This document shows positions 15,201 through 19,771 of a DNA stretch of 19,771 nucleotides, one piece after another; positions within the stretch are counted from its first letter, which is position 1; each line of letters begins with the position of its first letter. The position numbers and the translations under genes were made by a program. Below the pieces are notes generated by a model. It saw nothing but the letters and a program-made list of their open reading frames with translations. It made no database searches and was not told the origin of the DNA. Origin of the DNA: Bacilli bacterium (GTDB lineage: Bacteria; Bacillota_I; Bacilli_A; RF39; UBA660); the NCBI GenBank assembly GCA_900769695.1, contig CAAGHO010000050.1:1-19771 (forward strand), in the 5' to 3' direction.

Positions 15201-16842
15201 AAGAATGTCTAGCGTAATTATTATCTAAGGTTCTAGATAATTCTAATGTATCGATAACTGGATTAGTAAATGTTCCTAAATTATATTTTTTATAAGCCAT
15301 TTCCAAAAATGACACATCAAACTTAGCATTATGAGCAACCATTGGTAAATCACCAAACCACTCAATAAAACGTTTAATAGCGTTTTCTTCACTATCTTTA
15401 CCTTCTAACATTTCATCAGTAATATTTGTAACATCAACTATTTTTTGAGAAAGTTTTCTTCCTGGATTAATTAATTCATCATACTTTTCTAAAATTTCAC
15501 CATTTCTAATTTTAACGGCACCAATTTCAATAATAGAATCAGCACCACCAGCATTAAAACCAGTTGTTTCAAAGTCAAATACAACATATGTCTGCTCAAG
15601 CATATTTTTATCGTTAGGACGAATTACTATATTAACACTATCATCAATTAAAGTAAGTTCAGCTCCATAAATAGCTTTAAAAGGTTCTTCACCTTCAGCT
15701 AACTTTTTATTATATGAGGTAACAAAATTAAAGACATGTGGGAAAGATTGAACACCATTATGGTCAGTTATCGCTATTGCTTTATGTCCCCATTTAATAG
15801 CTTGTTTAAGTAGTTTTTCATCATCACAAATTCCATCCATTTGACTCATTTTTGTATGAGCATGAAGTTCAACCCTTTTTTCTACTGACGTATCTTTTAT
15901 CTCATCATCTTGATGTTCTACTTTAATTATATCTCTAGCATTCAAAACTAATTCTTTTGCGAAAGTATCATTTTTAGTATATCCCCTTACTTTTATCCAA
16001 GTACCTTCTTTTAGTTCTTTTTGTAATCTCTTATATTCATCATCATCTCTAACAAATACTTTGCAATAAATACTATCTGAATAATCAGTTACTTTTAAAG
16101 TAATAATCTTAAAATCAGTCTTACTAGATTCAAAATAATCAACACCAAAGATAAAACACTCTACAACAACATTATTATCCTCTCCAAGTAATGTTTTTAT
16201 CTTTATTGGAGTATCTTCTATACCACGTCCTAAAATACTATTAGGATCTTTTTCTCTACGAAATGACTTTGCTTTAGACTTATTTTCAACTACTGGTTCA
16301 GATTTTTTTATAGGTGTATCTAACTTAACACTGTTTTCTAAATCATGTTTAATATTTTCAAGTACATTATTATCTTTTCTAATAATTACAGGAATATCTT
16401 CTAAATAACCAAATCTTCTAAAAAATAATTTTATTTTATCAAGACAGTTTAAGATTTTTGTCTCTTCTATAGTATTAGATACAGCAAATAATAATTTGTT
16501 ATCTTCATACTTTAAAGCATCTTTATATATTTCTAATACAACTAAATCACTTCTAAGTAAATTTAATAAATATGGATAATAATTAACTAAATATGAATTA
16601 TCTATATTTTTAATATTATAAATTATTTGAAATGATTTGGTATTAGGATCTAACATAGGTACTTTATTATCTAACTCTTCTACAACATCAACTGGTAAAT
16701 ATGTATCATTTTCTATAAATATAGTCCATGAAGATAATTTCTTACTTACTACAATCTTAGATAATTTAGCACTAGAAAAAAGATTATACTTTTCTTTATC
16801 AAAGTTAATCTTATCAAGTAAAATTCTAATCTTTTCATCCAT
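12223..16842 (-). CDS. polC: DNA polymerase III alpha subunit, PolC type
   Basis: Main replicative polymerase of low-GC Gram-positives, with built-in proofreading. In the 1539 residues: N-terminal domain (about 1-180), OB fold (about 210-310), first part of the PHP domain with ELHAHTKMSQMDG near 325, the inserted DEDDh exonuclease starting YVVFDFETTG (Asp423, Glu425) and ending HRGDYDALGTA, the rest of PHP with GDVHHIKR near 736, polymerase core with GSRGSVGSSF near 973, a four-Cys zinc site (1001, 1004, 1032, 1035), catalytic PDIDLNFS with Asp1061 and Asp1063, and the C-terminal helix-hairpin-helix region. It is somewhat longer than the Bacillus subtilis enzyme (about 1437). I start at the ATG at 16840-16842, 7 nt after AGGGGG; six extra in-frame codons upstream contain the Shine-Dalgarno. 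It sits 21 nt after the preceding gene and heads a tight operon with the next two. Confidence 0.98.
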   Translation of the reverse strand: MDEKIRILLDKINFDKEKYNLFSSAKLSKIVVSKKLSSWTIFIENDTYLPVDVVEELDNKVPMLDPNTKSFQIIYNIKNIDNSYLVNYYPYLLNLLRSDLVVLEIYKDALKYEDNKLLFAVSNTIEETKILNCLDKIKLFFRRFGYLEDIPVIIRKDNNVLENIKHDLENSVKLDTPIKKSEPVVENKSKAKSFRREKDPNSILGRGIEDTPIKIKTLLGEDNNVVVECFIFGVDYFESSKTDFKIITLKVTDYSDSIYCKVFVRDDDEYKRLQKELKEGTWIKVRGYTKNDTFAKELVLNARDIIKVEHQDDEIKDTSVEKRVELHAHTKMSQMDGICDDEKLLKQAIKWGHKAIAITDHNGVQSFPHVFNFVTSYNKKLAEGEEPFKAIYGAELTLIDDSVNIVIRPNDKNMLEQTYVVFDFETTGFNAGGADSIIEIGAVKIRNGEILEKYDELINPGRKLSQKIVDVTNITDEMLEGKDSEENAIKRFIEWFGDLPMVAHNAKFDVSFLEMAYKKYNLGTFTNPVIDTLELSRTLDNNYARHSLSALVKRYQVPWDENAHHRGDYDALGTALVFHKMLEKLDNRHIENMNQLDELVSREEIHKYGRSYHVNILVKNKTGLKNLFKLVSLANTTYLYKTPRILRSEIEKNREGLLIGSGCYESEVFIEARSKSEDELSNIIRFYDYVEVQPIECYDHLIQSGDFTTKVELAAHLQKIIRVTEASGKFIVATGDVHHIKRDDKIYREIIVNQKVPGGGRHPLARNNIKEIPSNHFRTTNEMLDDFKFLENEELIHKIVIDNPNKIADMIEIIEVIIDTGGIPFSPRVKSDDGKSYLDCPRVVTDLVYTKAKDWYGEELPHSIEERIATELYGDIVLRSVKEKLKDKKLDEESFEKESFKNLHEVILKGFDAVKDLVREYIKNTSEEELDSEGLEKQLNKDLGGIIGGGFDPIYLIAQRLVKHSNDEGYLVGSRGSVGSSFVATMMGITEVNPLAAHYRCSKCKLSIFDDEDGKALGSTYSSGFDLPDKECPNCHIPMLKDGQDMPFATFLGFNADKVPDIDLNFSDLNQASAHAYTKVLFGEDNVYRAGTIGTVADKTAFGYVKGYCEEHGIGDMRTAEVERLALGCTGVKRTTGQHPGGIVVIPDYMDVYDFTPFQFPAEDATAEWRTTHFDYHAIDQCVLKLDILGHSDPTQLRLIQLQSGTDIMKVPLDDKATMSIFTSTEALGVTTDQIMCNTGTLGIPEFGTAFTIKLVEDTKPKTFAELIKISGLSHGTDVWLGNAQELIQNNVVPFSETIGCRDDIMVYLMYHGVKPIKAFKIMEFVRKGRASKDPETWKSHVEVMKEADIPEWFINSCAKIKYMFPKAHAAAYVISAFRIAWYKVHMPVYFYASWLTSKATDVDVEAMIKGYDTIRQRILDIQAKGYEATNKENGQSESLKVALEATARGIKFLNVDLYKSEATVWKAVSDTEIYPPFNAIDGLGDTVAQNIVREREIKPFLSIEDIQSRGKVSKTLVEKMLDMGVLKDLPESNQLSLF

Positions 16843-16863
16843 CAAAATACCCCCTAGCAAGTC

Positions 16864-17703
16864 CTAAATAATTTCTAATTCTTCTATTTTTAAAATATGC
16901 TTTTGATTTCTAATACAAAAATCAATAAAGCTATATAAATCTAATCTTTTTAATTGCTTTTCATATGGATATTTAGAAATTTCAAAGAAAATATTATCTC
17001 TTTTCATATATTCTGAAAGTTCTTCTTCTCTAACTCCTAAATACATTAACCAATATGGATAAATCTGTTTTTTCAAAAATTTCAAAGTATTATCACCAGT
17101 TAAATAATTAGTAACTTTAAATGTACGTGTTGCGAATTCATTTAAAATAGCAAGTTCTATAACAGCATCAACTATATCCTTGTATTCTTCTTGATAATTT
17201 TTCATCTCTTTTTTGATAATTTCAAAAACAAGTTTTACAATTGTTGAGAAAGGATTTTTTACATCCAAAGATTTACCCCAAACAATAGTGTTTACTTTTT
17301 TACTTTTTGGTTCTGTAACATCTATAATATCTAATTTATCATAAACAACTAAAACATGATAAAGTTTAATATCAAAACGTAAAATATCTTTTAATTCTTC
17401 AATAGATTTTTTCTTATTTTCATCCCAAACTCTTAGTAAATCATTACGAAATTTTTCTGTTTCTTTCTTTATTTTTTCATATTCTTTTGTTTCTAATATT
17501 ATATTATAGACTGTATCATCATTAGGAATAAAGTTTTTAGGATCTTTTAGTATTAATGGATTATCTCTAAAAGTATCATTATATTCTTTTTTATAATTTA
17601 TCCATATCTTTTGTTTTAATTTTTGCATACTTTCAGATATAGATGCTTGAAATAATAAATTCCAAATTAATATATAATCATTAACTATAAATTTTAAGTT
17701 CAT
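16864..17703 (-). CDS. Unrecognised 279-aa protein upstream of polC
   Basis: I do not recognise the family. It has no signal peptide or clear transmembrane helix; the start MNLKFIVNDYILIWNLLFQA is hydrophobic but interrupted by charges. The protein is rich in Lys, Glu and aromatic residues and looks mostly helical, with a middle stretch (about 110-150) that may be beta (FDIKLYHVLVVYDKLDIIDV, then NTIVWGKSL) and helical segments after it (IVKLVFEIIKKEMKNY, then AVIELAILNEFATRTFKVTNY). The ATG follows GAGGTG by 8 nt. Its TAG is 21 nt before the polC ATG, inside the polC ribosome-binding region, so the two are probably co-transcribed. A link to replication is context only. Confidence 0.8.
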   Translation of the reverse strand: MNLKFIVNDYILIWNLLFQASISESMQKLKQKIWINYKKEYNDTFRDNPLILKDPKNFIPNDDTVYNIILETKEYEKIKKETEKFRNDLLRVWDENKKKSIEELKDILRFDIKLYHVLVVYDKLDIIDVTEPKSKKVNTIVWGKSLDVKNPFSTIVKLVFEIIKKEMKNYQEEYKDIVDAVIELAILNEFATRTFKVTNYLTGDNTLKFLKKQIYPYWLMYLGVREEELSEYMKRDNIFFEISKYPYEKQLKRLDLYSFIDFCIRNQKHILKIEELEII

Positions 17704-17756
17704 AATTACAACACCTCATACTAATAACTATATATAATATAACATAAACAACTAAT

Positions 17757-17792
17757 AAAAAAAAGATAAAAACATATAAATTGTCTTTATCT
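17757..17792 (-). terminator. Rho-independent terminator downstream of the TasA-DUF6273 gene
   Basis: An 11-bp stem with one G-U pair (17764-17774 with 17782-17792) and a 7-nt loop is followed on the minus strand by eight T. It is 172 nt past the annotated TAA (17965-17967) but only 19 nt past the TAA that closes the in-frame tail (17812-17814). Other terminators here lie 0-35 nt from their stop codons. Confidence 0.85.
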
Positions 17793-17811
17793 ACATATAT
17801 TATACCTATAT

Positions 17812-17964
17812 TTAATCTTCACCTAAATCTAAAGATTCAGTTGGATTATTATCTTCTTTATTTACGTAATCTTCACTGCCAATACTTTCTTTCGTTCGTA
17901 GTGAATCTTCAAAAAGATTCCTATCGGTAGTATCTGCTTCTTTTTTTCTTTTCTTCGAATTTTT
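17812..17964 (-). other. 51-codon open extension in frame after the TasA-DUF6273 stop codon
   Basis: After the TAA at 17965-17967 the same frame stays open for 50 sense codons to a TAA at 17812-17814. It encodes a hydrophilic tail, basic then acidic (KNSKKRKKEADTTDRN, later SEDYVNKEDN and PTESLDLGED), with protein-like composition and no ATG, GTG or TTG in frame, so it cannot be a separate gene. It may be the leftover C-terminus of an ancestral longer protein, or be made by read-through. It contains a perfect hairpin at 17903-17920. Confidence 0.5.
17903..17920. repeat. 7-bp perfect hairpin downstream of the putative variable region
   Basis: GAATCTT and AAGATTC flank a 4-nt loop, 44 nt past the stop codon. 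DGR target sites often have a hairpin or cruciform of 7-10 bp with a 4-nt loop shortly after the variable region. The loop here (TTTG on the coding strand) is not the GRNA type known from the Bordetella phage, so the match is partial. Confidence 0.3.
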
Positions 17965-18112
17965 TTATGCGATTCGGAAAGCTGGGGCAACACCGTTTGT
18001 ATCATTAGCAGCAATAACGTCGCCCCAATCACCTCTGGAGTACACATAGAAGAAGTAACAATTAAGATGAGAAGAAGCCGAGCGCAACCACCAATGAGAG
18101 TTTGAGCCATTA
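17965..18112 (-). other. Putative DGR variable region (VR)
   Basis: The last ~145 bp of the TasA-DUF6273 gene differ sharply from their surroundings. By hand count, 17971-18100 is 61/130 G+C (47%) and the next 60 bp upstream in the gene are 14/60 (23%). Between WWLRS and VAPAFRIA, 27 of 31 codons end in T or C, as expected if a template rich in AAC/AAT had its adenines randomised. The encoded residues there (S, H, L, N, C, Y, F, V, D, G, I, A) are those reachable from AAY by changing the two A. No template repeat or reverse transcriptase is in the window, so identification rests on composition and position. Confidence 0.6.
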
Positions 18113-19260
18113 TATTGTTTTATTGTTCCAATATAATTTGATGTTGTTACTCCTTTATTTTTATAATAATCTAACTGTCTTGTTGCAGCTTCTGCTGTAT
18201 CATAATTTATTATATTTGATGTTGCCTCTTTTCCCCATATTTCTTTTGTTGAAAGTAGATATAGTTTATCTCTTGATATGAAGTTAGCTTCACCTGCTGT
18301 TGAACTATGACTTGATACTACTGTTGTTTCAGTAATTACATTTTGTAATTTGCTTGGTAAGGCATTATATACTGTTGTGTTTACATAAGTTCTCATTTCA
18401 CTTGCTGGCCAGCCTCCTACATTAGTACTAGTTGAATTCATTTTCTGCATTGAAACAATATCAGCAAACTCTACTACAAATCCACATGCAGTTTCGCTTG
18501 TTTCTCCATTTGCACAAGAGCTTGTGTTTGCTACTCTTACTGTATGTGTTCCTAAACTTCCCATATCTATCTCTTTTGTATCTCCTACTTGATAAGGATA
18601 ATTATTTTCTTTTACCGCTTTAGATATAACATTCCACGAATCATTTTCAAAAGATACTGGTAATTTAACAGATGTTTGTTCTGCCACCAAACTAAGTTGT
18701 GCATTAAAGATTTTTCCCATTATATCAGTTTCTGCACGTGAATCTATCCAAAGTCTTAGAGTGTAAGAAATAGTTTGTCCCTTTTTGATTGTTCCAGTAT
18801 CAATTGTCCTATCTGTTAATATTTTTGATTTATCTGCACTTGATTCTTCTCCATCTTTTAATAAGATATATCTTATTTTAGAATCATCTATTCTATTTTC
18901 AGCTGCTATTACAGTTTCTTTTCCATCTTCATCACTATATTTTTCTAAATCTTTTAATGATAACCTATAATTACTTGTACTATTTTTATTTGTTAATGTA
19001 AATGTATATTCTTTTGTTTCCATTCCTTGTCGATAACTTCTTGGTACTTCATTTACAAGCTTTATTCCTTCACTTGTTGTATCATCTAATACTAATTCTA
19101 GATTTCCTGCAGTTATTTTATTTACTGTATTAGAAGTCTTTGTTAGTCTTAACCACGCATAACTAAGACCAAATACTATTGCTACTACTAGTATTAAAGT
19201 TACCATCAAAACAACAATATTTTTTCTATTTTCCCTATAATTTTTCTTAGTGCTATCCAC
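17965..19260 (-). CDS. Membrane-anchored TasA-like protein with C-terminal DUF6273 (C-type-lectin-like) domain, putative DGR target
   Basis: A 431-residue surface protein. A basic start and transmembrane helix (about 14-34, ending FGLSYAWL) lead into a TasA/camelysin-like domain (about 35-195) that is paralogous to the protein at 5587-6183. From about 203 it becomes a DUF6273-type domain: SWNVISKAV, GTHTVRVAN, CGFVVEFADIVSM, GGWPASEMRTYVN, ISRDKLYLLSTKEIWG, and the end WWLRS...GVAPAFRIA, resembling the C-type-lectin/formylglycine-enzyme fold that displays DGR-variable residues. It probably exposes a hypervariable binding face on a fixed anchor; the ligand is unknown. Start: GTG at 19258-19260, 6 nt after AAGGTAGGTGG. 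The promoter is at 19286-19314. The C-terminal composition is foreign to the gene (see the VR entry), and the frame stays open past the stop. Confidence 0.8.
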   Translation of the reverse strand: MDSTKKNYRENRKNIVVLMVTLILVVAIVFGLSYAWLRLTKTSNTVNKITAGNLELVLDDTTSEGIKLVNEVPRSYRQGMETKEYTFTLTNKNSTSNYRLSLKDLEKYSDEDGKETVIAAENRIDDSKIRYILLKDGEESSADKSKILTDRTIDTGTIKKGQTISYTLRLWIDSRAETDIMGKIFNAQLSLVAEQTSVKLPVSFENDSWNVISKAVKENNYPYQVGDTKEIDMGSLGTHTVRVANTSSCANGETSETACGFVVEFADIVSMQKMNSTSTNVGGWPASEMRTYVNTTVYNALPSKLQNVITETTVVSSHSSTAGEANFISRDKLYLLSTKEIWGKEATSNIINYDTAEAATRQLDYYKNKGVTTSNYIGTIKQYNGSNSHWWLRSASSHLNCYFFYVYSRGDWGDVIAANDTNGVAPAFRIA

Positions 19261-19285
19261 TATCTTCCACCTACCTTACATATTT

Positions 19286-19314
19286 AGTATACAGCAGACA
19301 CCACGATAGTACAA
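19286..19314 (-). promoter_or_regulatory. Promoter of the TasA-DUF6273 gene
   Basis: On the minus strand, TTGTAC (19309-19314) and TATACT (19286-19291, five of six) are separated by 17 nt, 25 nt before the GTG start. It follows the htpG terminator closely, so the gene is an independent unit. Confidence 0.5.
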
Positions 19315-19325
19315 ATATTTTTTAG

Positions 19326-19355
19326 AAAAAAAGAAAATTGAATTTCTTCAATTTC
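19326..19355 (-). terminator. Rho-independent terminator of htpG
   Basis: GAAAATTGAA (19333-19342) pairs with TTCAATTTC (19347-19355) around a TTTC loop with one bulged A, followed on the minus strand by seven T. It is 7 nt past the htpG stop codon. Confidence 0.75.
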
Positions 19356-19362
19356 CTAATTT

Positions 19363-19771
19363 TTATTTTGATAATGCCTCACAGATTAGACTAGATATTT
19401 CAGATTGATTTTCAACAGGTAATCCTTCAATAAGTCTTGCCTCAGCATATAATATTTTTGTATATTTTTCTAATGAATCTTTATCATTTTTATATAATTC
19501 TTCTAATTTAGTAACTATTGGATGATTTTCATTGATTTCTAATATCTTCTCAGAAGAAATTTTTTCATCAGTAGGCATAGCATTAATTACTTTTTCCATT
19601 TCTACAGACACATTTCCTTTAGTAGATAAACATACTGGATGATTTTTAAGTTTATTAGTATAACGAATCTCTTTAATATCGTTTCCTAATGTATTTAGCA
19701 TTGTTTTAAACATATCACTACTTTTCTTATTTTTTTCTTCTAGTTCTTTCTTTTCTTCTTCACTATCAACA
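19363..19771 (-). CDS. htpG: Molecular chaperone HtpG (Hsp90), C-terminal part; 5' end outside the window
   Basis: The frame is open from the right edge for 135 codons to the stop. It begins in an acidic linker (VDSEEEKKELEEKNKKSSD), then the C-terminal dimerisation domain of bacterial Hsp90: FKTMLNTLGNDIKEIRYTNK, LKNHPVCLSTKGNVSVEMEK, the family motif SEKILEINENHPIV, and helices ending EISSLICEALSK. HtpG is an ATP-dependent cytoplasmic chaperone; its ATPase and middle domains lie beyond the edge. The methionine at 19711-19713 is internal and not a start. A terminator follows, so htpG is not co-transcribed with the TasA-DUF6273 gene. Confidence 0.9.
   Translation of the reverse strand, partial: VDSEEEKKELEEKNKKSSDMFKTMLNTLGNDIKEIRYTNKLKNHPVCLSTKGNVSVEMEKVINAMPTDEKISSEKILEINENHPIVTKLEELYKNDKDSLEKYTKILYAEARLIEGLPVENQSEISSLICEALSK

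Noticed and set aside
17862..18110. 82-aa minus-strand frame overlapping the end of the TasA-DUF6273 gene in another frame
   Set aside because: The product looks random, and the frame is a by-product of the unusual composition of the variable region and tail.

Overview
The window is AT-rich, and every gene I can support lies on the minus strand, so genes read from the right edge to the left edge. The gene set points to a low-GC Gram-positive bacterium of the Bacilli, probably a gut lineage near RF39 or other Mollicutes relatives: PolC-type DNA polymerase III, SMC, an rpsO-pnp pair, YqeY, TasA/camelysin-like surface proteins and a C-terminal acting collagen-like protein. The lineage is inference. 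Tryptophan is written TGG throughout and TGA closes one gene, so nothing suggests the Mycoplasma code.

Right to left: the 3' end of htpG (19363-19771); a membrane-anchored TasA-like protein with a C-terminal DUF6273/C-type-lectin-like domain (17965-19260); an unrecognised 279-aa gene, polC, a 142-aa coiled-coil/zinc-knuckle protein and a DUF1653 protein, packed as one operon (11516-17703); a RhuM-Fic gene broken by one nonsense codon (10418-11350); a single ORF fusing a VanY-type peptidase to the pseudouridine synthase TruB (8876-10276); rpsO and pnp; a second TasA-like protein; a membrane-anchored NodB-fold protein that has lost its catalytic residues; yqeY; a collagen-like protein; smc; and, at the left edge, the first 24 codons of another membrane-anchored protein. 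Most units end in clear Rho-independent terminators (stem plus 6-9 T), which help delimit transcripts.

Two features suggest active diversification of the cell surface. First, the last ~145 bp of the TasA-DUF6273 gene is about 47% G+C against about 23% just upstream, uses almost only NNT/NNC codons, and encodes the WWLRS...GVAPAFRIA end expected of a variable region of a diversity-generating retroelement (DGR). No reverse transcriptase or template repeat is in the window, so they would act from elsewhere. The same reading frame stays open for 51 codons after the stop and ends 20 nt before the transcription terminator. Second, the promoter of the left-edge gene has a run of eight G exactly between a TTGATA -35 and a perfect TATAAT -10 (18-nt spacer), the layout of a slipped-strand phase-variable promoter. 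The TasA-DUF6273 gene and the left-edge gene share an unusual AAGGTAGGTG-type ribosome binding leader.

Other notable points are the VanY-TruB fusion, a compact SMC with short coiled coils, and overlap of the smc promoter with the preceding terminator. No rRNA, tRNA, CRISPR array, insertion sequence or plus-strand gene was found. No stretch longer than 300 bases lacks a gene.
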